A DNA stretch of 64,000 bases from Pseudomonadota bacterium (GTDB taxonomy: Bacteria > Pseudomonadota > Alphaproteobacteria > Rhodobacterales > Rhodobacteraceae). A program made the translations under genes and the position numbers. Positions 33,930 through 41,816 of this stretch are shown piece after piece (position 1 is the first letter of the stretch; each line of letters opens with the position of its first letter). The DNA lies in assembly GCA_038533575.1 (NCBI GenBank), contig JBCAYL010000001.1:2198226-2262225 (forward strand). The letters are read 5' to 3'. Below the pieces are notes generated by a model. That model ran no database searches, was not told the DNA's origin, and was given only the letters and a program-made list of their open reading frames with translations.

Positions 33930-34814
33930 ATGACGTTGATCGTAATCGGTAAAACCGGGCAGGTCGCCACGGAGCTCGCGCGACACGCGCCGACGGCGAT
34001 CTGCCTTGGCCGCGAGGAGGCCGAGCTGTCCGAGCCCGAGGTCGCAGGCGCGGCCCTCGAGGCGCGCCTCTCCGCCGGAGCCGCGACCGCGATCATCAAC
34101 GCCGCCGCCTACACCGCCGTGGACCGCGCGGAAACCGAAGAGAGCCTCGCCGCGCAGGTGAACAGCGTCGCTCCGGGCGTGCTGGCGCGCGTGGCAGCCC
34201 GGCACGGCGTGCCGTTCGTACACATCTCCACAGATTACGTGTTTTCCGGCACCGGCACCCGCGCCTGGCGCCCCGGGGACGAGGCCGCGCCGCTCGGCGC
34301 CTACGGGCGCACGAAGCACGCGGGCGAGGAGGCCGTGCGCGCCGCCGGCGGCTCCCATGCCATCCTGCGCACGTCCTGGGTGGTCTCCGCCCACGGCGCG
34401 AATTTCGTGAAGACGATGCTGCGGCTCGGGGCGGAGCGCACTGAGCTCAACGTGGTCGCCGACCAGGTCGGTGGACCCACCGGCGCGGCCGAAATCTCCG
34501 GGGCCTGCATCAAGATCGCCGAGGCGCTCTCCCGCGAGCCATCGCGATCGGGCACCTATCACTTCGCCGGCGCTCCGGACGTGAGCTGGGCCGCCTTCGC
34601 CCGAGAGATCTTCGCGCAGTCGGGCCTGCCATGTGACGTGAAGGAGATCCCGAGCCGCGACTACCCCACTCCTGCGCCCCGCCCGCTCAACTCCCGCCTC
34701 GACTGCAGCGCGACGGACGCCGCGTTCGGCATCAAGCGCCCGGACTGGCGGCGGAGCCTCGCGGATATCCTAAGCGAGCTTGGCGCAGACCAGGCCATAG
34801 GATCTTCCCGGTGA
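33930..34814 (+). CDS. rfbD: dTDP-4-dehydrorhamnose reductase
   Basis: A 294-residue reductase for the last step to dTDP-L-rhamnose. It shows GKTGQVATELA in the cofactor loop (about 6-16), INAAAYTAVDRAE, STDYVFSGTG and YGRTKHAGEE with Tyr and Lys. Another in-frame ATG lies 21 bases upstream, but its GGAG is only 2 bases away; the chosen ATG has AAAGG at good spacing. It follows the antisense DUF2793 gene and precedes rfbA by 244 bases, which is a long gap for this normally tight operon. Confidence 0.93.
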   Translation: MTLIVIGKTGQVATELARHAPTAICLGREEAELSEPEVAGAALEARLSAGAATAIINAAAYTAVDRAETEESLAAQVNSVAPGVLARVAARHGVPFVHISTDYVFSGTGTRAWRPGDEAAPLGAYGRTKHAGEEAVRAAGGSHAILRTSWVVSAHGANFVKTMLRLGAERTELNVVADQVGGPTGAAEISGACIKIAEALSREPSRSGTYHFAGAPDVSWAAFAREIFAQSGLPCDVKEIPSRDYPTPAPRPLNSRLDCSATDAAFGIKRPDWRRSLADILSELGADQAIGSSR

Positions 34815-35058
34815 GGCCCGCTTCGACAAACCACCTCGCGCGAGGGCTCGCCGACGAGGGGGGCGATCTCCGCGCCGCCGATCGCCCAAAGGGGCGTTCT
34901 TCACACCCCGGCCCCTTGCGGGGCATGATTCCGGTCCAGTTGCGCGCCATACCTTGCGTTCGCCACGCCGCGCGCTCGCGTCAGAGGGTAGCACACGGTC
35001 CAGCAGACCAAACCAATACCGGCCGTTCCAGGCCAAAGATTTAAGAAGGAACATCGGC

Positions 35059-35940
35059 TTGGCATCGCGCAAAGGCATCATTCTCGCGGGCGGATCCGGG
35101 ACGCGGCTGCACCCCATCACGCTCGGCCTCTCCAAGCAGCTCCTGCCGATCTACGACAAGCCCATGATCTACTACCCGCTCAGCGTCCTGATGCTGGCGG
35201 GTATCCGCGAAATCGCCGTCATCACCACCCCCCATGACCAGGAGCAGTTTCAACGCGCCCTCGGCGATGGCAGCCAATGGGGCGTGCGCTTCACATGGAT
35301 CGTGCAGCCGTCACCCGACGGGCTGGCACAGGCTTACCTCCTGGCCGAGGATTTTCTCGATGGCGCGCCGTCGGCCATGGTCCTCGGCGACAACGTCTTC
35401 TTCGGACATGGCCTGCCCCAGCTCCTCGACGCCGCCGACGCGAGGACCGAGGGCGCTACCGTCTTCGGCTACCACGTCTCGGATCCGGAGAGATACGGCG
35501 TCGTGGGGTTCACGCCCGGCGGCCACGTGGACCGGATCATCGAGAAACCCGCGCAGCCGCCCTCGAACTACGCGGTGACGGGGCTCTACTTCCTCGACGG
35601 GACGGCCCCCGCCCGCGCCGCGCGGGTGAAGCCCTCCGCGCGCGGCGAGCTCGAGATCACCTCGCTTCTCGAAAACTACCTCGCCGACGGGACCCTCGAC
35701 GTGCAGCGCATGGGGCGCGGCTATGCCTGGCTCGATACCGGCACCCACGCCTCGCTCCTCGACGCGGGCAACTTCGTGCGCACGCTCTCCGAGCGGCAGG
35801 GGCAGCAAGTGGGCTGCCTGGAAGAGATCGCCTTTCAGCATGGCTGGATCAGCCGCGAGGCGCTCCTTGCGCAGGCGGAGGCGCTTAACAAGAACAGCTA
35901 CGGCGCCTATCTCAAGCGCGTGGGCCAAGAGCCCAGCTGA
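35059..35940 (+). CDS. rfbA: glucose-1-phosphate thymidylyltransferase
   Basis: A 293-residue nucleotidyltransferase that makes dTDP-glucose from dTTP and glucose-1-phosphate, the first and regulated step of the rhamnose pathway. It has GGSGTRLHPITLGLSKQLLPI at about 10-30, the PMIYYPLSVLM block and IIEKPAQPPSNYAVTGLYF. The start is a TTG placed 8 bases after AAGAAGGA; this gives the family's usual length, and no ATG is available at that position. It closes the nucleotide-sugar set. Confidence 0.94.
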   Translation: MASRKGIILAGGSGTRLHPITLGLSKQLLPIYDKPMIYYPLSVLMLAGIREIAVITTPHDQEQFQRALGDGSQWGVRFTWIVQPSPDGLAQAYLLAEDFLDGAPSAMVLGDNVFFGHGLPQLLDAADARTEGATVFGYHVSDPERYGVVGFTPGGHVDRIIEKPAQPPSNYAVTGLYFLDGTAPARAARVKPSARGELEITSLLENYLADGTLDVQRMGRGYAWLDTGTHASLLDAGNFVRTLSERQGQQVGCLEEIAFQHGWISREALLAQAEALNKNSYGAYLKRVGQEPS

Positions 35941-36058
35941 GCCGTTCTGACCCCGCCACACTATCCCCCGCCACAGCATCCAAAGACACGCGCCGCGCGG
36001 AGGGAGGTGGCGGCGCGCCCGCGCGCGCTATCTGTGCCCTATACTGACGGAGGCCCCC

Positions 36059-37534
36059 ATGCTCGACACAGCCACGAACCTCGCCGCCATGCTCGACGAT
36101 CCCGAGCTTCTCGCCACCCAGGCCTATATGGACGGAGGCTGGCACGACGCGACCTCAGGCGCGACCTTCACCGTCACGAACCCCGCCCGGGGGGATGTGA
36201 TCGCCGAGGTCGCCGACCTCGACCGCCGCGACGTGGCCTGCGCCATCGAGGGCGCGCGCGTGGCGCAAAAGGCCTGGGCCGCGCGGCCGGCCAAGGACCG
36301 CGCGAATATCCTGCGCCGCTGGTACGAGCTCATTATGGCCGCCCAGGACGACCTCGCCACGATCCTCACCGCGGAGATGGGAAAGCCCCTCGCGGAAGCA
36401 AAGGGCGAGATCGCCTATGGCGCCTCCTTCATCGAGTTCTTCGCCGAGGAGGCCAAGCGCATCTACGGCGAGACAGTGCCCGGCCACGCGTCCGACAAGC
36501 GTATCACCGTCATCAAGCAGCCCATCGGCGTGGCCGCCTCGATCACACCGTGGAATTTCCCCAATGCCATGATCACGCGGAAGGCAGGCCCGGCTCTCGC
36601 GGCAGGCTGCGCCTTCGTGGCGCGTCCCTCAGAGCTCACCCCGCTCTCGGCTCTGGCGCTCGGCGTGCTGGCAAATCGCGCGGGGCTGCCGGCGGGCCTC
36701 CTCCAGATCGTGCCCTCGAACGACGCCTCCGCCATCGGAAAGGAATTCTGCGAGAACGAGACGGTGCGCAAGATCACCTTCACGGGCTCCACCCGCGTGG
36801 GCCGCATTCTTCTCGAACAGGCCGCACCGCAGGTGAAGCGGGTCTCCATGGAGCTCGGGGGCAATGCGCCCTTCATCGTCTTTGACGATGCCGACCTCGA
36901 CGCCGCTGTCACCGGCGCCATCGCCTGCAAGTTCCGCAACAACGGGCAGACCTGCGTCTGTGCCAACCGGATCTATGTGCAGGCGGGGGTGTACGACGAA
37001 TTTTCGCGAAAGTTCGTGGCCGCCGTCGAGAATTTGTCCGTCGGCGACGGCTTTGACGGCGCCGATTTCGGCCCACTCATCTCCGGCCCCGCGGTCGACA
37101 AGGTGAAAGACCACATCGCCGACGCCACATCCAAGGGGGCGGAGGTGATCCTCGGTGGCGCGCCGCACGCGCTAGGCGGGCAGTTCTTTGAGCCTACGAT
37201 CCTCACCGGCGTCACGCAGGACATGAAGGTGAGCCGGGAAGAGACCTTCGGCCCAATGGCCCCGCTCTTCCGCTTCGAGAGCGAAGACGACGTCATCGAG
37301 ATGGCCAATGACACGATCTACGGCCTCGCCGCCTACTTCTACGCGCGCGATCTCGGCCGGGTCTACAAGGTCGCCGAGGCGCTGGAATACGGCATCGTCG
37401 GTATCAACACGGGCATCATCTCCACCGAGGTCGCGCCCTTCGGCGGCGTGAAGCAGTCTGGGCTCGGTCGCGAAGGCTCGCACCATGGGATCGATGAGTT
37501 CCTCGAGATGAAGTATCTCTGCATGAGCGTCTGA
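36059..37534 (+). CDS. gabD: succinate-semialdehyde dehydrogenase, NAD(P)+-dependent
   Basis: A 491-residue aldehyde dehydrogenase. It has TPWNFPNAM (about 162-170) in the cofactor domain, the catalytic Glu in MELGGNAPF, the nucleophile in GQTCVCANR (C299) and EETFGPMAPLF. GQTCVCANR and the following tyrosine are characteristic of the GabD class, which oxidises succinate semialdehyde from GABA or 4-hydroxybutyrate to succinate. No GABA transaminase gene is next to it. The ATG follows GACGGAGG. It is unrelated to the sugar genes before it. Confidence 0.9.
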   Translation: MLDTATNLAAMLDDPELLATQAYMDGGWHDATSGATFTVTNPARGDVIAEVADLDRRDVACAIEGARVAQKAWAARPAKDRANILRRWYELIMAAQDDLATILTAEMGKPLAEAKGEIAYGASFIEFFAEEAKRIYGETVPGHASDKRITVIKQPIGVAASITPWNFPNAMITRKAGPALAAGCAFVARPSELTPLSALALGVLANRAGLPAGLLQIVPSNDASAIGKEFCENETVRKITFTGSTRVGRILLEQAAPQVKRVSMELGGNAPFIVFDDADLDAAVTGAIACKFRNNGQTCVCANRIYVQAGVYDEFSRKFVAAVENLSVGDGFDGADFGPLISGPAVDKVKDHIADATSKGAEVILGGAPHALGGQFFEPTILTGVTQDMKVSREETFGPMAPLFRFESEDDVIEMANDTIYGLAAYFYARDLGRVYKVAEALEYGIVGINTGIISTEVAPFGGVKQSGLGREGSHHGIDEFLEMKYLCMSV

Positions 37535-37636
37535 GGGCGGGCTTGCTTCAGGCGGCCCTGTCCCGTCTCCAGGCCATCTGGCTCTCTCCGATCCAGCCGG
37601 AGGACGGTAGGGAGCAACGAGGCGCCTAGCCCCGGT

Positions 37637-37680
37637 TTCTTTGTGCCACGTACCTCGGGGGTGTGGGGGCTGGCCCCCAC
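37637..37680 (+). repeat. TTCTTTGTGC/CGTACCTC repeat, copy 2, with hairpin
   Basis: The core TTCTTTGTGC, then CACGTACCTCGGGGG, followed by a perfect 8-bp hairpin GTGGGGGC-TG-GCCCCCAC (37663-37680). The other copies are at 18511 and, inverted, 60116-60165. It stands in the gap between the gabD and hsp20 3' ends. Confidence 0.75.
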
Positions 37681-37722
37681 GTCCGCATCAAGAGGGGCTC
37701 ACAGCAGGATCCCATCAGGCGC

Positions 37723-37755
37723 AAAAGAAAAGGGCCGCCCCGTGGGACGGCCCCC
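37723..37755 (-). terminator. intrinsic terminator of the hsp20 gene
   Basis: On the minus strand the stem GGGCCG/CGGCCC (37753-37748 with 37737-37732), extended by a few weaker pairs, is followed by TTTTCTTTT. It lies just past the hsp20 stop and is a canonical rho-independent terminator. Confidence 0.85.
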
Positions 37756-37787
37756 AATCAGATCTCGTCAGAGTTCATCTCGGCCGA

Positions 37788-38243
37788 CTAGGCCTCGACG
37801 ACATCCGCCTCGATCGCGCGGGACTGGCCGATCTCGATCTTCCGCGGCTTCAGCGCCTCGGGCACTTCGCGCACGAGGTCGATGTGGAGCATGCCGTTCT
37901 CGTGGGCTGCGCCGGTCACCTTCACGTGGTCAGCGAGATGGAAGCGGCGCGAGAAGGCGCGGGTGGCGATGCCACGGTGCAGGAACTTGCGCGCTTCGGT
38001 GTCCTCGGCCTTCTTGGCGGAGACGTGGAGCGCGTGCTCTTTCACCTCGACGTCGAGTTCATCGGCGGTGAAGCCGGCGACAGCAATGGAGATGCGATAG
38101 GCATCGTCGGCCGTCTTCTCGATGTTGTAAGGGGGGTAGCTCTGCGCGCCGGCGTCGTTGGTGAGGACCCGGTCCATCAGGTCGGCCATCTGGTCGAAGC
38201 CCACGGTGGCGCGGTAAAGCGGTGCAAAATCAAGGGTACGCAT
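37788..38243 (-). CDS. Hsp20 family small heat-shock protein
   Basis: A 151-residue alpha-crystallin-type chaperone that holds unfolding proteins. The start LDFAPLYRATVGFDQMADLMD is the IbpA-like N-terminus. The alpha-crystallin domain (about 35-125) has YRISIAVAGFTADELDVEV and the final GMLHIDLVREVPE with the conserved hydrophobic strand. A C-terminal extension follows (KIEIGQ, the I-x-I type motif that links dimers). Control is heat-dependent on two levels visible in the DNA: an RpoH-type promoter at 38339-38370 and a ROSE-like RNA hairpin over the ribosome-binding site at 38249-38267. Confidence 0.95.
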   Translation of the reverse strand: MRTLDFAPLYRATVGFDQMADLMDRVLTNDAGAQSYPPYNIEKTADDAYRISIAVAGFTADELDVEVKEHALHVSAKKAEDTEARKFLHRGIATRAFSRRFHLADHVKVTGAAHENGMLHIDLVREVPEALKPRKIEIGQSRAIEADVVEA

Positions 38244-38248
38244 GGTGT

Positions 38249-38267
38249 CATCCTTTTCAAAGCGATG
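38249..38267 (-). promoter_or_regulatory. ROSE-like RNA thermometer hairpin over the hsp20 ribosome-binding site
   Basis: In the mRNA, CAUCGCU pairs with AGGAUG around the loop UUGAAA, leaving one G bulged in UCGCU opposite the Shine-Dalgarno AGGA. UYGCU facing AGGA with a bulged G is the diagnostic last hairpin of ROSE elements. A second stable hairpin (CGGAG-GCC/GGC-CTCCG type, 38311-38330) stands upstream. Melting at higher temperature would free the ribosome-binding site. Confidence 0.8.
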
Positions 38268-38338
38268 GGTGCGATGCCCTGCCCCATCTCGGGCCCAGGG
38301 CGATTATGGTCGGAGCCTTTTCGGCCTCCGATACCCGA

Positions 38339-38370
38339 TAAATGGGAAACGCTGCGCCGGGCTTCAAGGG
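38339..38370 (-). promoter_or_regulatory. RpoH (sigma-32) promoter of the hsp20 gene
   Basis: Reading the minus strand: CCCTTGAA at 38370-38363, 15 bases, then TCCCATTTA at 38347-38339. This closely matches the heat-shock consensus CCCTTGAA-n13-17-CCCCATNTA. It predicts a leader of about 85-90 bases that contains the ROSE-like hairpins. Confidence 0.85.
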
Positions 38371-38412
38371 CCAATGCGCAAGATTTAATCGTTTGATAAC
38401 AATGTATTGCCC

Positions 38413-39249
38413 TCAGGGCCTGATGGTTTTCGCGCTCATGCCGGGGTTCGACTGCCCGATTCGGCGGATCTGCGGCGGCGCGTCCTGAAAGACGCCCTGA
38501 CCCGCCGCCAGCGCGTCATGGAGCGTGGCGATCTGGCGCGTGAGCCCCGTGCCCAGCGCGACGCGCTCGCCATTGACCTCGGCCTTGGCCGAGATGACCG
38601 AGGCGATCTCGGGGCGCTCGCCGGAGAAGGTGAAGACCGGTGCGCCAGAGCTTCCGAAATCCACGTCGCAGCTCAGCACCAGCATCCCGAACTGGCGCGC
38701 CATTACGCGGCAGGCCTCCTGCAGGGACGGTGCCTCGGCCCGGTCGGCGGCGTAGCTCACGACACCCACCCGTTCGCCCTTGCGCGGGCGGGAGGCGATG
38801 GCGAAGGGCTCGATACGACCCTGGCGGATGGGCCGGGCGAGCTCCAGCAGGGCCACGTCGTTCTTGACGCGCGCAGTGGTGACCTGGCTGTCATAGGCAT
38901 AATCGGGATGGATGACCCCGCGGCGCACCATGCGGTAGGCCTCCGCGCGGCCATTGCGCCAGCCGGCGCGGAATTCGATCGTCGCCGGGTCGATCCGCTC
39001 ACCGGTGGCGCGGTTGAAGAGGCAGTGCGCGGCGGTGAGCACCAGGGTGTCGGAGATGAGCGCGCCGGTGCAGAAGCCCCGCCCGCCGATATCAAGACGG
39101 CCGACGGCCTCCCATTGGCGAACGGCGTCGCCTGTCTCGAGCGTCTCAAGCGGCGTGTCGCTGGCCTGGGCCCCGTGGCCCGCGCCGATGAGGAGCGCGA
39201 GCGCCGCGATCCCCGCGCGCACCAGCCGATATCCGAAGCTTTTCGCCAT
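38413..39249 (-). CDS. trypsin-like serine protease, secreted
   Basis: A 278-residue protein of the chymotrypsin clan (S1). The signal peptide is about 1-29 (cleavage near AQAS). The catalytic triad is visible: H75 in LTAAHC, D131 in VKNDVALLEL and S201 in DFGSSGAP. The Asp of the usual GDSGG is replaced by Ser (GSSG), a common change in bacterial relatives. Six Cys are present, some probably in disulfides, in keeping with periplasmic or extracellular activity. The substrate is unknown. It is read towards the hsp20 gene, 170 bases away, and is not in an obvious operon. Confidence 0.9.
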   Translation of the reverse strand: MAKSFGYRLVRAGIAALALLIGAGHGAQASDTPLETLETGDAVRQWEAVGRLDIGGRGFCTGALISDTLVLTAAHCLFNRATGERIDPATIEFRAGWRNGRAEAYRMVRRGVIHPDYAYDSQVTTARVKNDVALLELARPIRQGRIEPFAIASRPRKGERVGVVSYAADRAEAPSLQEACRVMARQFGMLVLSCDVDFGSSGAPVFTFSGERPEIASVISAKAEVNGERVALGTGLTRQIATLHDALAAGQGVFQDAPPQIRRIGQSNPGMSAKTIRP

Positions 39250-39341
39250 GCCAGCGGGGTAGTGCGCAAGGATGGCGAAATTGGGGCACCTCGCGGAGCG
39301 GTGATGGGGCTTTGGCGCGGGGATCGTGGTACGCTTTCTCC

Positions 39342-39695
39342 ATGCGCATGCTCTGCTTCGCCCTGCCCTTGATCGCGGGCCCCGCCCTCGCCGACCCGGC
39401 CGAGATCACCCGTATCGAGGCCTCACCCTCGGGCGACGCCTGGCGTTTTTCCGTGACCGTGGCCCATGGCGATACCGGATGGGACGACTACGCCGACGGC
39501 TGGGAGGTCCGCCTGCCCGACGGGAAAGTGCTCGGCACCCGCGTTCTGGCCCATCCCCACGTGAATGAGCAGCCCTTCACCCGCTCGCATACCATCGACA
39601 TCCCTGCGGGGGTGACGGACGTGGAGCTATTCGTGAGCGAGAGCGTGGGCGGCTGGGGCGCGCGGGCCTATCCGTTTTCCCTGCCGTCAAGCTGA
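39342..39695 (+). CDS. small secreted hypothetical protein
   Basis: A 117-residue protein with a signal peptide (about 1-17, MRMLCFALPLIAGPALA) and a mature beta-rich domain (strands such as AWRFSVTVAHGDTGWDDYADGWEVRLPDG). No Cys remains after cleavage. I recognise no family name with certainty; the pattern looks like a small beta-sandwich periplasmic protein. It is divergent from the protease gene across 92 bases and convergent with the large operon that follows, so it is probably a single-gene unit. Confidence 0.75.
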   Translation: MRMLCFALPLIAGPALADPAEITRIEASPSGDAWRFSVTVAHGDTGWDDYADGWEVRLPDGKVLGTRVLAHPHVNEQPFTRSHTIDIPAGVTDVELFVSESVGGWGARAYPFSLPSS

Positions 39696-39767
39696 ACCAA
39701 ACCCGCGTCGAAGCGGCTAGGTGAATCGCCTTCCAAAGGCGCGTGAGAAAGTCCGTCCTAACGGAGT

Positions 39768-41816
39768 CTACCGCCGCCCTTCCCTAAGCCAGGCCGCGAG
39801 GATCAGACCCGCGGCGAGGAGCAGGAATGCCCAGGCCGGAATGAGCGTCGTCACACGGATGTCCGAGGTCACGAAGGCCTCCCGCGGGGTGAGCCCGATC
39901 CAGCCGCGCCCCGCTGCGGGCCGCCCCGCGCGCACGTTGCGCAGGTCCGGAGATCCGTCTTCCAGTGCCACCACGCCGCCGCGCAAGGGCGCGATCACAG
40001 GCTCCATGACATCGCCCGTGGCAAGCGTGTCGATGAATTCGCGCGGCGCGGCGGGCCCGAGCGCGATCACCGTCGTCTCCTCGCCCTCGCTCAGGCGGTA
40101 GAGGCCGAGGAGCGGCCCCTCATAGGTCGCCTCGAAGCGGCCCGGCGAGACCTCCTCGAGATCGAGCGTCACCGTCTCGCCGTCGGGCCGCGTGACGGTC
40201 ACCGGGCCCACTGCATCGCCCAGCGTACGGCGCAGGATCGTCATCACCTGACCCTCGGCGGTGGCGGTGAGCTGCTCTTCCTCGAGCTCGGGCTCCTTCA
40301 TCATCCAGTGCGCCAGCCGGCGCAGCAGTTCGAGCTGCGGGCCGCCGCCCCCATAGCCGCGATCCCAGAGCCAGGCCTGGTCGGAGGCGAGAAGCGCGAC
40401 GCGCCCCTCCCCCACGCGGTCGAGCACGAGGAGCGGGCGCTCCCCCTCCCCGCTCATGACGACATTGCCGCGCTTCGGCGTGAGCTCCACCAGCCGGAAC
40501 CAGCGCCCCCAGCCGCCCTCGGGCGCAAGGGCATCGAGGCCCTCGGTCACTGGGTGCTTGCGACCCACATCGGTGAGCGCGGGGGCAAAGCCCTCCTCCA
40601 CCACCCGCGCCGTGGGCGTGGCCGGCAGCGCGTCACCCAGGGGCGAGCGGTAGAGCGACTCGGCGGAGGCGAAATCGGGCCCGGCTGCCAGCAGGACCGC
40701 GCCACCTCCCTCGATGTAGCGGCGGATATTGTCGAGATAGATCGCAGGCAGGATGCCGCGCCGCTTGTAGCGGTCGAAGATGATGAGATCGAATTCGTCG
40801 ATCTTTTCCTGGAAGAGCTCCCGCGTGGGAAAAGCGATGAGGCTGAGCTCGGTCACCGGCACGCCGTCCTGCTTCTCCGGGGGGCGCAGAATGGTGAAAT
40901 GCACGAGATCGACGCTGGCGTCCGATTTCAGGAGGTTGCGCCAGGTGCGCTGGCCCGGATGGGGCTCGCCCGAAACAAGGAGCACGCGCAGCCGGTCGCG
41001 CACGCCGTTGATCTGCACGATGGCCGAATTGTTGCGGTCGGTGAGCTCGCCTTCGGCCTCAGGCGTGCTGAACTGCACCACGTTCATGCCGCCATGGGGC
41101 AGCGTGAGCGGCACGTCGAGGTCCTGGCCCGCGGGCACCTGGAATTCCTGGGGCGTGTCACCGTCCACGCTCACGCGCACGGGGACGAGGCCGCCCTCGG
41201 GCGCCGTGCCCAGATCGTCGATGCGGAGCGTCAGCGTTACCGGCTCGCCCAGGATCGCGAAGGCCGGCGCGCCGGTAACGACGAGCCGGCGATCCCAATC
41301 CTCGCTGCGGCCCGTGCGCAGGAGATGCAGCGGCGCGGGCAGGTCGGGGGCGGCTTCGATGTCGTGCGTGCGCCCGTCGGAAATGACGAGAATGCCCGAG
41401 ATCCGCGCCTGCGGCGCTTCGGCCAGCGCTTCGGAGACCGCCGCCATGAGCGCCGTGCCGGTATCGCCCGGCCCGTCGGGGACTCGCGTCACGCGGAGCT
41501 CGGTATTGCCGCGCGCGGCCACCTCGCGCTCGAGATCGGCGAGCGCTGCCGCCGTCTGGGCCGTGCGATCCGATAGGCCCTGGGAGGCCGTGTCATCCAC
41601 GATGGCGAGCACGAGGTCGGAGAGCGGGTTGCGCTCCTCCTGCTGGAGCGACGGGTTCGCTACCGCCCCGCAGATCGCGAGCACGGCGAGCCCACGGAGC
41701 CACCAGCCCGCGAGCCCGCGCCAGGCCCCGAAGGCCACGAGCGCGAGGGCCAAGCCGAGCGCGACATAGACCGCCACCATCGGCAGGAGCGGGTCGAAGA
41801 TCACCTGCCCGTTCAT
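39768..41816 (-). CDS. large membrane protein with VWA-like and glutamine-amidotransferase-like regions (MoxR operon)
   Basis: A 682-residue protein with two N-terminal helices (about 6-55), a long periplasmic or cytoplasmic body and a C-terminal helix just before a basic end. The body has a degenerate VWA start, AIVDDTASQGLSDRT (about 71-85), and later a class-I amidotransferase-like stretch (YIEGGGAVLLAAGPDF, about 370-385). The ATG shares its A with the stop of the preceding gene (TGATG); a GTG three bases earlier is the alternative. Its place as last gene after moxR, DUF58 and BatA-DUF4159 genes suggests a membrane partner of the MoxR chaperone-ATPase; the activity is unknown. Confidence 0.85.
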   Translation of the reverse strand: MNGQVIFDPLLPMVAVYVALGLALALVAFGAWRGLAGWWLRGLAVLAICGAVANPSLQQEERNPLSDLVLAIVDDTASQGLSDRTAQTAAALADLEREVAARGNTELRVTRVPDGPGDTGTALMAAVSEALAEAPQARISGILVISDGRTHDIEAAPDLPAPLHLLRTGRSEDWDRRLVVTGAPAFAILGEPVTLTLRIDDLGTAPEGGLVPVRVSVDGDTPQEFQVPAGQDLDVPLTLPHGGMNVVQFSTPEAEGELTDRNNSAIVQINGVRDRLRVLLVSGEPHPGQRTWRNLLKSDASVDLVHFTILRPPEKQDGVPVTELSLIAFPTRELFQEKIDEFDLIIFDRYKRRGILPAIYLDNIRRYIEGGGAVLLAAGPDFASAESLYRSPLGDALPATPTARVVEEGFAPALTDVGRKHPVTEGLDALAPEGGWGRWFRLVELTPKRGNVVMSGEGERPLLVLDRVGEGRVALLASDQAWLWDRGYGGGGPQLELLRRLAHWMMKEPELEEEQLTATAEGQVMTILRRTLGDAVGPVTVTRPDGETVTLDLEEVSPGRFEATYEGPLLGLYRLSEGEETTVIALGPAAPREFIDTLATGDVMEPVIAPLRGGVVALEDGSPDLRNVRAGRPAAGRGWIGLTPREAFVTSDIRVTTLIPAWAFLLLAAGLILAAWLREGRR

